Shown piece after piece: positions 1 through 19,300 of a stretch of DNA of 64,000 nucleotides; within the stretch, counting starts at the first letter, position 1; each line of letters begins with the position of its first letter. The notes below the pieces were generated by a model. The model was given only the letters and a program-made list of their open reading frames with translations. It was not told the DNA's origin and did no database searches. The translations under genes were made by a program, and so were the position numbers. Origin of the DNA: Phoronis australis (lineage: Eukaryota > Phoronida > Phoronidae); contig NMRA01000656.1 of assembly GCA_002633005.1 (NCBI GenBank), positions 116,289 through 180,288 on the forward strand, read 5' to 3'.

Positions 1-5003
<5,003 letters not shown>

Positions 5004-8000
5004 GTTGTCAGATGTTCTCATGAGTGAATCGCAAGCCAAGTGGAGGCACATGCATATTTTCAGGCACATTGTCAACCTTTATGAAGTCATGTCGCGCTAC
5101 ATTAAATAACCCATAAAAGTAGATGATGGAAAACTTGCCACAAAAGGCCGGCACATTGTTTTAATGAGATGGCTGCCATTTTTTCTGGAAATTGTAGAAT
5201 TTTGCTTTGAACATGAAGTCCTCGAAACATCTCAATTTTTGTGATTTATTGTCAGGTTTATATTTTTAGTGTCAATAGGCAGGGTACCATGTCCATTTGG
5301 TTTACCGTCAAACAATGGTGTTGTCGGCCATCGATGTACCAGGATTTCATTTTGATGACCAATGTCCCCATTGTTCAATGGAAAATAAATATGAAAAATA
5401 GGTTTGCAAAATTAATGCAAATACACCCACGCTGTTGAGAGCAATTGATATTCCAAACTAAAAAAGGATTAAAAATTAAATTGCCTGAAAATGTCCAATA
5501 AAGAGTTGAAAAGGAACTGAAGTCAACAAAAAAATCATCTACAGCAACTATAGTTTCCAGATGCGTTTAAATAGCGTGGATTGTAATAACAATTGACATA
5601 AAAAAGTCCACAAAGAATGAGTCTAAAAGGAAATGTTTGACAAAGGGTTTCAACCTAAAAATTTGGGTGCACCTCTTTATGCTCTCGCACACATTCTTGC
5701 TAACGGTGTTATCTTTTAAGATGTGTGGCATTGTATTGTTTTCTCGCTCAGCTAAGAGCACATTTTTTCTTAGGGAATTTCATTTTTTCTTGGGAAGATT
5801 GCACACTTATAAACAACTGGTGGGAGGTGTGGTTAAGCAATTAGCGTGTGAGTGGTACAGTGTGACCATGTAGCAGTTTCTAAGAAAAGAACACCATTTG
5901 CAAGACCAGTGGTAATGAGAGCAGGGTGTTTGTAAGAAAGGAATTCTGTATGAAAAGGGAACGTCACAGTTCTTGAATATTCTGTCGGAACGTTGCCCAG
6001 ATGGTTGGGACACTGGATGGTTGAAATACAGCAGATGCCTGATAAATGCTCCCATCTTGGTCTGTGGTTGGCTTCCCCATGCTGTTGCCCATCTGTCCAG
6101 GAAATGCAAGTTGAACAAAATATTTGTGAAATGTGCTGTAATACAGATCATCACAAAATTTGTCTGCGAGAGCAATGCCTCTGCAGTTCGTGTGATGGAC
6201 TGTCTACCCTGCTGTTTTCTCAGTGAAAGTTGATTTTCAACTTCTTTCCAACAATTTGCTAAACAATAAATCAACCAGTGGAACTACTAGATGAACTCTG
6301 AATTACCCATGTGCAGAATGTGATTTGGAGAGTTTGATTTCAGCCGCTGTTTACTGTAGTGGGGTGATTCTGTGAACTGCTCTGAGATTCTGAGTTTGAT
6401 TTAGTGGTATTTAAGAGTTGGATATTTGGTTTTGAGGGTCGGTTTGATGTGGCAGAGATTTTATGTTCTAGAGGTGGAACTAAGAATTGAAGATGTTCAC
6501 TTACATGGTAACATCAGACCTGAATCCATGTCTAGTTGAATGTATGCATTCCTACTTATACGACTGCTTACGCCACCTTGTGAACTTTCAACTTCTGATT
6601 ATATCCATGGTTCAACACGTCCTGTGATCTAAAAATGAGCCACACTTTGCATGCATGAGAGATACAACAACTTTTGTGTTATTTATCATTTATTTTCCTT
6701 TACATATAGCCAGTGGGTGTACACCTGAACATTTTTAATGAACTCTGACACCCGGCACACAAAGTCTAGACAGTCTACTTAATAAAACAACAAAATACAA
6801 AACCATCATAAATTAATATCTGCTGTGCACGACCAACTTAATATACACATTATTAGTTTAATAATCAAGTTCAGCTCTTCTTGTGACTGCTAAGAAAAGG
6901 TAAATATCGGTAAACACTTGAAATAAGAAACTGCATGGCAATCCCCGTAAATTGCATTAATAATTGGGGAAATTTTCTTACATTTGAACCTTTCATGCAT
7001 TATTAGGCATGCACCTCATTCTCTCCTTCGCACAATTCCTAAGACCCAAGACATTTCCATCAGCGATTGATGTCCTAGTATTGGGTACATTTATGGAGGT
7101 GGACAGCTGATAATACCAATGTGTCTCGATTCATTTCGCTTCAGAAATGCGATCGGGGTCTTATTGCCCAAGAAAATGAGTTTACATGTCACCCGAATAG
7201 TTTTCTATAAGCCACATCTAAATAGCACTGAAGATCAAGATCTAGGATATTGTGAGGGAGCAACCACAAATTTGGAAGGACAAGTATTCATGATGCCCTT
7301 AAAAAAGCATGACAGTGGAGATTATTTTTCCTTTGGTCGTGTCCGCCTAGCCACGCTGACTTTGACGAGATATGGACTTTGTTGCAAGATTATCAGTAAG
7401 AGCCAACATCTCGAACAAGATTGGTAGAAAACTATTATGTGATCTCTGAACAGTGCAACACTATAACCCCAATCAGAAAACAGCCACCAACGTTTTGATA
7501 GATGATAACCACAACTGTTATCTGTCTTCAACATCAGGACAATTTTGCGTTCATGGGAAATTGAAAACAAAATAATTAGGAAATGAAAATACCAGGGGCC
7601 AAGATGCTGTGTCAGCAGACAACGAAACACGAAGTTGAAAATGGACACATAAGTTCAGTCAGAACCCTTGATACTGAAGGTGTCTGCTACAGAGAATTGT
7701 GTATTGTGCAGATCACTTTTTCTCCGGAGTTTTCTGCAGACAAGCCCAGGCGTGCCTCTGAAAACAGTTTAGGGTCAAAAAGTGAAATCTGAACATGCAC
7801 TTGAGTGCATATTTGGAAATCACGAACGTACGCTCAGGAGCACCAATGCAAATTGGAACAGAGAGTCGATACACAACATCACCAATGTCTATCCACAGGT
7901 AGGAGTTAACTACTGAAAATTTACTTAAGTTATAGTTTAGCTGTCCATTATCTACGGAATGGGTAAAGTATTCAATGGTGCATATTTTTCCCAAATGTGT

Positions 8001-9142
8001 GTCCAGGAAGTATCGGCTGAAATATTTCATGGGGTATGTAGAGATGAGCCTGTCCACAGAAAACTGGTAACTGACCTTTTGCACACAACCCAATGTTTTC
8101 AGAGCATAACCCAGGCAGGTTTTGAGAAATCAACGTCTTTGAATGATTAAAATCCAAACAGGAAACAGCAAAGTCATGTTAACTGCAAGTCGACCATAGA
8201 CTAAAAAAATATCCAAATTTGGCTAACTTCTGAACATCATATCTCAGCAATGGTCCATTATTCATAGGAAGCTTTATGAATTCTTTTAAAATACTTCACT
8301 TTTGCATAAGTGGCTAATAACAAAAATGAGACTTATAAGTTTTTGAAGAAAAAATCAAACATTGCATGAAACAAAATGATAGTTTAGAAAACTTAAGAGT
8401 TTTTGATATTTCATATTGAACATTCACATCAAATGAAACTTGGTTGTGTTATTGATATCGTTGTTTTGCTGTTGATCAATGTACCTTTCTCTTTTGCTAA
8501 ATTACAGCAAAGACATGGTCACGTGACCAAAATTATGACAGATACTTAAAAAATCAAAAATCAAATGCTACACGCTTTCCACTTCCAGACAAAATATACT
8601 TTTACTCAGTTGAATTATATAGTCTTTGTAGATATTTGGCATAATTCACAGACATGCAGTCCAACATAACCTCAAACCACAGACACCAAAACTGTATACG
8701 TACACGTGTTGAGTAAATACATTTTAATAAATAATAATCACAAGGAAGATAAAGCTAAATCACTGTGACTTCAACTATTGATTGCAAGTATCTTTGAGAT
8801 CAGGGAAATAGACCCATTCATTCAATAAATGTCCATGTACAAAAGTACATTGTACAGATACATATTTAACACTGTTTTAAAAGCCTATTTTACAAAGCAT
8901 ACTATGCCACTCAAAAAGAGCTAGTGTCGAGTAAAAGCATCATCGTATGACCACACGATTTTTGGAAAATGTTCTTGGTAACAAACTGCAAGTCAATCAT
9001 ACAGGTGTTCAGGGAAAAGATTCACTTAATAGGATCAGGCATTCAACTGTAAAATATGGTTTTTTCAAACAGGCATGGAACACTACTGCTGTAATGGTAA
9101 TCCTTTGGCTATTTAGCACACAATATGACAGACATGTGAACT
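5004..9142. other. Convergent intergenic region
   Basis: This region lies between the RPS3 polyadenylation site and the probable end of the ARHGEF17-like transcript. It is AT-rich. The longest ORF (5807-6274, minus, 155 codons) has no recognisable domain and no supporting splice or start context. I see no RNA gene. Confidence 0.5.
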
Positions 9143-9153
9143 TTTATTTTATT
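9143..9153 (-). promoter_or_regulatory. Possible ARHGEF17 polyadenylation signals
   Basis: Two overlapping AATAAA hexamers are read on the minus strand (AATAAAATAAA), about 950 nt downstream of the ARHGEF17-like stop codon. That would give a 3' UTR of plausible length. Other AT-rich hexamers exist between the stop and this site, so the choice is tentative. Confidence 0.3.
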
Positions 9154-9844
9154 CAATTCTCAAAAAATAAAAGATTTTAGTATATCCTTAGCTTTGTTTA
9201 TAGCATGGAGATGTCATAAAACAACATTTTGTCAAGTCAACCTTATTTGTGTAATCACACTTTTGAAACGAAGAAAAACGATAATTCTGACAACTATTTT
9301 TGTGCAAAATAAGTGAAGAATTAGCTTATAAATACAACAAAGTTCTGGGCTCTGATTAGACACTGACCACTGTCTCTAGCTGGCCCCAGAGTAGAGACAG
9401 AAGCTTTTCGGCGAATTATGCCTCACACTGATTAAAACATCAAGGTCACGTTGTTATAAGTACCTTTTCCGCAGAGAGGGACACATTAGGAGGTCGTTGA
9501 TCTCCTTAATTCAATCCAACTCCGAGCAGTCTTTCATTCAGTTGCCCAAATCGCTAACTGGCCATTTTTACACTGCGCACACTCCTGTTTTTACAACGCC
9601 AGCTAGAGAGAGTGGTCACTGTCTAGGCCCCGAGCTGACTAAACTTAACTTGAGGCTTGACCAATCACATTACATGAAGTTTTCGATATTCTTTAAATTA
9701 TTAAAGAACTAATTGGATGATCAGTAAAACATTTTCCATCTGCACTTCAAGAAGTAAACATCCAAATCATTCTATGCATGAATACAAGCAAGTATAACCA
9801 GTTCAAAATCAAAAATGCCTCAAGAATTCCTCCACCTAAATGAC

Positions 9845-9918
9845 TTCAGGATTGCTGTATGTCTCACCAAAATGCCTTCAGGATTGCTGTATGTCTCACC
9901 AAAATGCCTTCAAGATTA
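9845..9918. repeat. 32-bp tandem repeat
   Basis: Two perfect copies of a 32 bp unit beginning TTCAGGATTGCTGTATGTCT lie at 9845-9876 and 9877-9908, followed by a diverged partial copy. It is in the probable 3' UTR of the ARHGEF17-like gene. Confidence 0.85.
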
Positions 9919-10094
9919 TTCCAAAGCTACTTCAAAATCAATCACAATTCCACATAAATGCCATCAAGATTCCAGGCTCCACAATACCACGAAAATGCCA
10001 TCAGAATCTCCACTTTCCCACAAACACGCATCTGGGATTCCTCCGCGGCCTCACAACAATACCTACATAATTCCCAGACTCCATCAAGCCTTCA

Positions 10095-10378
10095 TCAAAC
10101 CTTCCATAGAAGTAAATGGTTCGTACTATCCTCTTTTCCTGCCGTTTCATTATTTGCGTTCACCCGAAAGTCTTCAAACCCATCTCCACCACTGATCACC
10201 AACATTTTTGTTGACATGGATGTCGGTTGAGCAGATGGTCGCCGTGGTAACGAAAACGTTCCCTCCAACTTGCGCGGTGACAGAGGCTCCACGGGGGACG
10301 ATGTCTTACGCACAAGTTGCTGAGGCATCTCAACACAGGTCAGAAAACGCACGTGACCTGTATGGCCGCAGGGTAAAC
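10095..10378 (-). CDS. ARHGEF17: ARHGEF17-like last coding exon
   Basis: The exon begins after the acceptor gtgcccttag at 10378 and ends at stop TGA (10097-10095). It encodes HTGHVRFL, a variable Pro/Ser-rich loop, then MLVISGGDGFEDFR and the C-terminus DSTNHLLLWKV. These match the vertebrate C-terminus almost residue for residue. Confidence 0.96.
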
Positions 10379-13300
10379 CTAAGGGCACAATGAGCAAATT
10401 CAAGGTTATCAGCAAGAAGATGTGCAAAGAACTATGAAGCAAGTAATTTAAACATGAATTGAGAATGGTAACTAATTTCAAATAAAAAAAATTGCCAAAA
10501 TACACGTTCTCTCATTTTATCACAAGAGGCACAAGCCCCAAATAAATGTATTTTCATTTCAAGTGCTATGCTACCGTACTGTTAAATCAAGTTACGACAA
10601 TTCAAGGTTTACACAACGAAGCCTTTGAAAAATGAGAAAATGTCAAATTTGGCAATTATTTTTGGCAAGTAATTAATATTGAATCCTAATTTGGTGAGCT
10701 TGAAAAAATACAGGGTGTGTTGCTGCACAGATTTGTTTTTATAATGCTTCCTGAGTGACTTTGCTTTAGTCTGCAGTACACTTTAAAGGATTTTTACAAA
10801 ACTTGCCATCTCAACTTTTAATCAAAGAGTTGGTGTGCGCCAGACAAAAAAGGCATGCCCCATAGATTAGCTTACCTGTGACTTGTGGGGGTTGTAGACT
10901 GGACCTGGCTGTGGTGGCTGTCACCTTGGGCAGAGGGATGGTCAGTATGACCCCTGCACTAGTACCCACCCACAGCAGGTCTTTAACAGCCAGTAGGGCA
11001 GTGATCTTCAGACAGGCTGTCTTGTGCTGTCGAATGATGTCATCGGCAGCTGGAACAGAAATGGTATAACACGTACTGATATGTTTGGAAAAGAGTTCCA
11101 ATTAAATATTCATATTGATAAAATTCAGTTATACCACTGTAAATTGCACATAAGTATGAAAAATGCAGTTAAAACAATTGCTAATTAAAGAAGCTATGCT
11201 CTTGCCTTAAATCACAAAAAAACAACTTTTGGTTTAGACCACTTGTTGATAGGAAATTGGTCTCAAATTGTTCCTTTTCTAAATCAAATTGGGGGTGATT
11301 TTAGAGCTTCGAAAGGACTAAGAGTTCATTATTGGAGACCAGACTCTACCAACTGGCTGGTCTGGTGTATCATTTTATGCACCAAGTATGATCTTAGGGA
11401 ATAACGAACTGTCAGTTCCTTGCAAACTCAGGAATCACTCCTCACCTGAGTAAGCAACATGCTGAGAAAAATGTTATATCTTTTCAGTAAGTCGTCTACA
11501 TATCAGGCTCAGATGGTAGGGATGGTAAGAGTGAGGGAGGCAAGGAAGGAAATGGGTGGGTGGGACAGAGATGAGAGGGAGGTGGGAGGAAGTGAGAGAG
11601 ATGGGTGAATCGGAGAAAGATGGTTGGGAGGGGGAAGGGAGTGAGGGAGGATTGGAGAGCTCACTTAATAAACAAGACGCAACAAAGGTTTCAATGGACC
11701 AGAAAATAGCAGCTTCCCAGTGTCACTGATGGGCATGTGAGCTGTACAACTTAAGCTACATCCCCTCTCCTATCTGTCCAAATCCAGATAACATACTCTG
11801 CAGTTTCTGCCCTACAGCCTGAGCTATACTGACATCCATCAGGTGTTCATAGCGTGTGGCGTGGTACAGGCTGACCTTGAGACTTCCTTGTAGAGCGATG
11901 GCGCACACACCCTGTCGAGACAGCGCCATGCTCAACACCGGCTGCTGGCTTGCCTCTGAGTTCACTTGGAATGACTGCTGTCAAAATACAGCAAAGTTAA
12001 AATACAGGTGAATATCCACTAACAACCAGTTGTATATAACTGAGACACAAAGTTGGTAGTTTCCCCTAAAATTATTTTCCTCATTAGTGGTCTCTAAAAG
12101 TTTCATGTATATTAGTGCAAGACTTGCAAATTATTGTCGCTAAATGTTACTATAATTTCAATTTTTATAGCAAACTTGCTATCACCAAATCATTTCCAAT
12201 ACCTTTTGTGTACCTTATATGCATTAAATTAATAATAAAAATATGTTTTTGTGCAATAAGATTACCTCAGTGTTGCAGGAATCAGGCTCCAATATGAGTA
12301 TTTCACTGCCGCGACTACACCACAATTTACCAGTGACAGACAACATTCTGGTCACGGGTGTCGTTAGCGTGCCAATGGGTATTGTTCGGTAGCGATTCTT
12401 GTCCCAGCAACCCTCTGTAATAAAGCAACTCATTCCTTAAAAACATCACACAACTTGAATAACGGAAAGCATTTATCAAAAATGCAGCAACTGCAACATA
12501 GATTAATGAACGGTTACTTAATTGAAAACCTATAAAGTGAACTTCTTTTGGTTAACTCACAAAAATTCATTAAAGCTGCCATCTCTCATATTCATAAGCT
12601 GAACAAGTAAACTCAACTATAAACTACTTAATAATTACCCAGTGAACCATACATATCACAAAATTAATTACAATACAAACGATACAAATATTTCGCACAC
12701 AACGTATTGCCAAAATTGTCATTTTTTTCATTTTTCAAAGGCTTGTTACTTTATAATAGTGAAAACTCCACCAAATGTATTTTTTGATATCTACACAGTA
12801 CAAAATAGGCTAGAAACGGACTAACATTTTCCTAATCTTTATTTTTGTGACGAAATTTGAAAAAATAGAATTTCAGTTGTCGGCGATATTGTGTGACGAA
12901 TAACCATAAGCAACATTCAATCACATAAAGATGTAGAGTTGCTTAAAAACTATTGACACAATTTGATCCAGTAAATCGCAAATTAGCTTCTAACTACAGA
13001 ATAAAGTGCATTCCATTAGCATCACCATGTGAGAACCTAGCCTAAACAATTGGGGGGGGGNCGCCTCACCTGAGTAAGCAACATGCTAAGAAAAATGTTA
13101 TATCTGTTCAGTAAGTCGTCTACATATTAGGCTCAGATGGTAGGGATAGTGAGAGTGAGGGAGGCAAGGAAGGAAATGGGTGGGTGGGATTGAGATGGGA
13201 GGGAGGTGGGAGGAAGTGCGAGAGATGGGTGAATGGGAGAGAGGGGGTTGGGAGGGGGAAGGGAGTGACGGAGGGATGGAGAGCTCACTTAATAAACAAG

Positions 13301-16300
13301 ACGCAACAAAGGTTTCAATGGACCAGAAAATAGCAGCTTCCCAATGTCACTGATAGGCATGTGAGCTGCACACCTCATGCTACACCCCCCTCTCCTATCT
13401 GTCCTAATCCAGATAACTTACTCTGCAGTTTCTGCCCTACAGCCTGAGCTATACTGACATCCATCAGGTGTTCATAGCGTGTGGCGTGGTACAGGCTGAC
13501 CTTGAGACTTCCTTGTAGAGCGATGGCGCACACACCCTGTCGAGACAGCGCCATGCTCAACACCGGCTGCTGGCTTGCCTCTGAGTTCACTTGGAATGAC
13601 TGCTGTCAAAATACAGCAAAGTTAAAATACAGGTAAATATCCACTAACAACCAGTTGTATATAACTGAGACACAAAGTTGGTAGTTTCCCCTTTCATGTA
13701 TATTAGTGCGAGACTAACAAATTATTGTCGGTAAATGCTACTATAATTTCAATTTTTATAGTAAACTTGCTATCACCAAATCATTTCCAATACCTTTTGT
13801 GTACCTTATATGCATTAAATTAATAATAAAACTATCTTTTTGTGCAATAAGATTACCTCAGTGTTGCAGGAATCAGGCTCCAATATGAGTATTTCACTGC
13901 CGCGGCTACACCACAATTTACCAGTGACAGACAACATTCTGGTCACGGGTGTCGTTAGCGTGCCAATGGGTATTGTTCGGTAGCGATTCTTGTCCCAGCA
14001 ACCCTCTGTAATAAAGCAACTCGTTCATTAAAAACATCAAACAACTTGAATAACGGAAAGCATTTATCAAAAATGCAGCAACTGCAACATAGATTAATGA
14101 ACGGTTACTTAATTGAAAACCTATTAAGTGAACTTCTTTTGGTTAACTCACAAAAATTCATCAAAGCTGCCATCTCTCATATTCATAAGCTGAACATGTA
14201 AACTCAACTATAAACTACTTAATAATTACCCAGTGAACCATATATATCACAAAATTAATTACAATACAAACGATACAAATATCACCTCATTTCGCACACA
14301 ACTTATTGCCAAAATTGTCATTTTTCAAAGGCTTATTACTTTATAATAGAGAAAACGCCACCAAATGAAATTTTTTGACATCTACACAGTACAAAACAGG
14401 CTAGAAATGGACTAACATTTTCCTAATCTTTATTTTTGTGACGAAATTTGAAAAAATAGAATTTCAGTTGTCGGCAATATTGTGTGACGAATTACCATAT
14501 TAAGCAACATTCAATCACATAAAGATGTAAAGTTGCTTGAAAATTTGACAATTTGATCCAGTAAATCGCAAATTAGCTTCTAACTACAGAATAAAGGGCA
14601 TTCCATTAGCATCACCATGCGAGAACCTAGCCTAAACAATTGGGGGGGGGCTCGAATTTTTGAGAATGTGGACCTTTTACTAAGATTCACTGGGTACGTT
14701 CAGTGCTATGAATTGTACATTCACCGAATTTTGGTAGTTCCTGCCATTTTAGTGGACTTTTGGCTCATTTTCTACCTTTTTTCGGGAGTTTTTGTTTCTC
14801 TTAGGCGGACCTTTTTGCTCACTTTGCCAAATGGGGCGGGCTCGTTCGATCCTCCCGAGCCCCCCTGGGTGCGCGCATGATCATACAGTCACATAAATAC
14901 TAGTGTGGCAGTACAATGGTCAGGTTATTGTACTAAATGGTACTTAAATGAAAACTGACAAAATATTTAGAGTATTCACTGTTAATGCAGAGTACACAAC
15001 AACAGGTGAAATGCTGACCTTCAGAACCTCAACGTTTTTCACATACCTTCAGTCCTTTCATAAATGATTAAGTCACCGTTGCTGAGGGACACATAAACTT
15101 TGTGGTCGTAGTACATCATATAGAGAACGGCTGTGCTGTGAGCAATGCGAAGCTTATTCTTGGTCACCTTAATGTTTTCGGAACAGGGAAAGATGTGAAT
15201 GTAGCCATCATCTGTCCCCAACCACATGGTCGACTTGCGAGGGTCCAGCACCTGGCTGCCGTCCTTGGAGGGGGACTCATTTAGACCAGGAGAGCCTGCT
15301 CTGTCACCCTCTGGAACACAAAAGTGCATAAGACATACCACTGAGACCCCATACAAGGAAATTTCTACATACAAGTATAGCAATCTTCTAAACATATTTT
15401 ACAAAATCTGGGTTGAGTTTCGTAGACGTAAAAACCTCATGGAAATGCAAGCACACTCAAAACATCGCGAGACATTATCATGCATCAAAAAGAAGCACGT
15501 GACCACACTAGCATCATTTATGAAATTTTTTAGTCTACGGAACGAAGTCTTGTTCTCATGTGGGGATAATGGGGCTCTGTTTACTTGCAAATTGATTTTG
15601 AGACAAATTATACATTTTTCAGTTTTTGAGATACTAATGACAAGACTGGTTAACTTTGCTTATGTTGACAGTCGATTGTACAAGAAAGGAGGAACTGACG
15701 TGATACAATACTGCAGCAATGGTGAATTGGTCTCAAGTGAGTCAACTTTTTCATGACACGTTTGGCGTCATCTTCAGTACATCACTATTTCTAACCAAGG
15801 ACGTATCTCATCTGCTCACTTACCAGAGGGCAGCTGCAGTCGTATACTGCTCTCGTCATCACTGGATGACGAGTCATCTTCATCACTGAAGTCAGTGCTC
15901 TCCATGCTAATGGTCTGGTTGAACGCCATATCACTGGCCTTACGTGGAGGTTGCTGTATTCTCCGACTGGCTTTCCTGCAGAAGAGCATCGACATTTTAA
16001 ATGTCTTAAAGTAATGGTTAAACAAGACTCGCTTCAATAGGATCCAACCCGAACCGGAGATTTTATCTGAAGAATCAATTCAATGAGCTCGAACAACCAC
16101 ATTGAGGAACTTCTTCCGAATTACACAAAGATCCAGCTTTGGAATGTTTGACCTCAGAATTTTACTGTAGCCTGTTCAAAATGACCTCACAAGCTCTGTT
16201 ACAGATTCTACTGTATGTGTTTAGGACTGGTCATCACAACTTACACAAGAAGTGGATTAAAATTAAATATCATTACCCCGACTACAAATAATTATGGCTA

Positions 16301-19300
16301 AATGAAGTTACAATATTGACTCAGACTCACAGTCAGACACAACCTAGGCAAGAGCTCTATTAACCAGTAGCAGAACTACTGAGACACTGCACCAGGCACT
16401 ACAAATGTGTCAGATTAGAAAGGACATTGATGGCAACTTTTTGGGTTTTTTGGGTTCAAAATATTTCGTTCTTCATTATCATCGCACAAATTCCATGACA
16501 CCATTATTCAGGTATCACTTTCGTTAAAGTGAAAAACATCCTTTAACACAGAGAAACAGAATAATTGTTTAAATGTCAATTAGGTATATGCAAACAAAAG
16601 GATAATACACCAAAACCAGAATTCAGTGATTAAAATTACCGTTTCAAGCCACCAGACCATGCGGGTACAGCGCATATACACATGATCTTTGCATTGCATC
16701 CTGGGACAGGTGTATTCTGTGGCACGATTGGCTCAGGCTGCAGACTGAGCAAGCACATGTGACCAACATAGCCGTCACTGTTACACACCCACACGTCGCG
16801 GTAGTGATTGTTATTCAGGCCGTCGATGGGGCATGCACAAGAGAACTGCATTCCAGCGCGGGTCTTTGTGATTGGCAAGTATTGCATGAAGACAGGGGGC
16901 AATCTGTCTGTTAATGAGGCTACAATGGAGAGAGAGTGAACACTATATTGGATGAACACCAGGGGGCAGCCTGTCTGTTTATAGGGCTTTAATAGAAATA
17001 CATTTTGTCACAGCACCAAATGCATGGAAAAGTGGGCCACTCCTGAGGATTGATGATGAACAACGCGCAGAACTCTGTGGCTGGGTATCAGTGGCAAAGT
17101 CTTGGTTTGGATGTTTGTTGAATATTCATGGGTATGAGCCAATAGACTATTTCAAGTCCTTTTATTGTTCTGGCCTATGCATTGTAATCCTACATCTGTC
17201 AAAAATGCAAACTTGTGTGGAACGCATTGACTCAATCTGTTCCTGTTGCTGCAAGCCACCAAGTCATTTCTCAACAAATAAAACAGAATACTGATGCATT
17301 TCTCAACACCAACCACTTGGAATGCTTGGATGTCATTTTCCAACCAATTGGAATGTCCCGACTGTTACTTTATTCTGTTAACCAATTAGAAGCCATGATA
17401 CATGATCACTCCACACTGCTACCTTTTGTAGCACTGGGAAAGAGTTTATGATGGAGAGAGTGAGAGTGAAGACTACACTGGACGAACACCAAGGGGTAGC
17501 CCGTCTCTAATGGAGTGAAGACTATATCCTGGGCTGAAAATGTCCAGATGACATATGAGATGATGTTAGGGACTATTTATCAACAATATTGATATTGTCA
17601 GGGTTGCAGAAAACATATGTAGAGAGGAAGGGGTTGAGACTTACACCTAGCATAATGCTTTTGACGTTATAAAAATGGCAATACCGAAAGGCCAAAAGTT
17701 CAACGATTCATTCATCGCTTTTTCGCATAAAAAACATGTGGAGAACTGGGGTCCGTTCCAACAAAACTGATTTAGCTAAAACAAATCTTAACTTTTAGTA
17801 AATTCATGTAAAACTTAAATTTGTCTCAAGATCGTTTCAAGAAAGAGATCTTAAGTTTGGAAGTTAAGACAAATCTTAGACTTAAGTCAAAAATGAACTT
17901 AAGTCAGTTTTTTGGAACGGACCCCAGATCCAAAATAATTTAACCTTACCAGCATTAACAGATGAACAACAGCACTTAAAGCAAACAATCATGTTATGCA
18001 AATAAATACTGGTCTATGAAATATGAATTGCTTTGTACACTCAGGTGAAAGTGACAATTGTGAACAATCCCTATAAACAGCCATCCACAACATTGGCAAG
18101 GGGTGTACACTGTTGGAGTTGACCTTAACAATAAAAGTGAACAAATTGACTTGAACCAGAGAAACGTACACTGAGTGCCCATGTTCCCTAGCATGGTGAT
18201 ATAACTTGAATTCCCAGAGAGTTTTAGTGCTCAACTTCTTTATATGATGTGACACAATCGAGAACTTACAAATGAATGCCTTTGATCGTCATTGGCTACA
18301 GTCATCCTCAGAATGGTAGTTAGGGTGATCGGAGCCATCACAGTCGAAAACATCCAATTTATTGTAACTATTCGATTGTGTCTCATGAAATTCGTCTGAT
18401 ATTTGGCTTATCAATCGAATGAAATTGTTTAGTTAACTTTTTAATGTTAAGCAGGACAATGTGATATAGCAGGTACTTACAAAGTTTTTGCTTGGTTTCT
18501 GATAGACACTGTTCCCATGACGACCGTTTGTCGGATGACGAAAACTGCACAGTGCAATTGGGTATGCCCTCCCTATAAGTACAGTTAGTGGTTGATAGAT
18601 GTCAGGGTAGTCCAACAATAAAAAAGAAATGCCAATTGAATATATTGGAGATTGAATTCCTAAATGGTATACATCATATATGCACTCAGGTGTTTTGTTT
18701 CCTACTTAAGCGTATTCAGTTAGCGTAATAAGCAATACCTAAGAATATGATAATAAAGACACCACTACATCTTACCCCTCCAACATGACTTGAGGTGCAC
18801 TTACACAAGAGACAGCAGTCACAGAGCAACTAACACGGAACAGCTGATAAAGCGCAAGTGTGTGCGTAAACACAACTGACACGTAGCACGTTGACACCGC
18901 AGCGGCCATTTTTGACACCGCTTTGAGAGGTAGAGTGAGTTGCACCTGATCAGTAGCTCAAGTTTCAACTACACGTCTAAACACAACTGGGGCAGGGCAG
19001 AAAGGATCAGCTTTCAATGCGCCTGCGCTATAGCATAAAAACGTGTGATCCGCAGGCATTTCACGTGGTTAGAACGTTTGCTATTGTTTATGCAAGCACG
19101 CCCAGACAGTCTTTGTGTAAATGACTCGTGTTGATCCAGTTTGCGATCTAATGTTGTGTAAATGTGACAGCTTGCACCGTGACAACTGTTCTTCATGTAA
19201 AAACAGCTATAGACATGAACCAGACGTGCCAAGAGTGTGCAGAAATTTGAAAGGTCATTTCACACAATTAACCTTTGAAATAAACACTTTCAATGCTAAC

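Larger units (their letters stand above)
11440..13060. repeat. Duplicated block, copy 1
   Basis: This 1.6 kb matches 13062-14650 over its whole length, with scattered substitutions and small indels. It includes two exons, their introns, a GGGA-rich low-complexity tract (about 11515-11665) and the final run of G. It stops at the G-run next to the single ambiguous base 13061. Confidence 0.95.
13062..14650. repeat. Duplicated block, copy 2
   Basis: This is the second copy of 11440-13060, beginning at the same CCTCACCTGAGTAAGCAACA and ending in the same ATTGGGGGGGGG. Unlike copy 1 it continues past the G-run into unique sequence. Differences between copies are spread over introns and are few in exons. 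Confidence 0.95.

Noticed and set aside
5807-6274. 155-codon minus ORF, the longest in its area
   Set aside because: No domain, no conserved-looking start; an overlapping plus frame is also open, as expected by chance.
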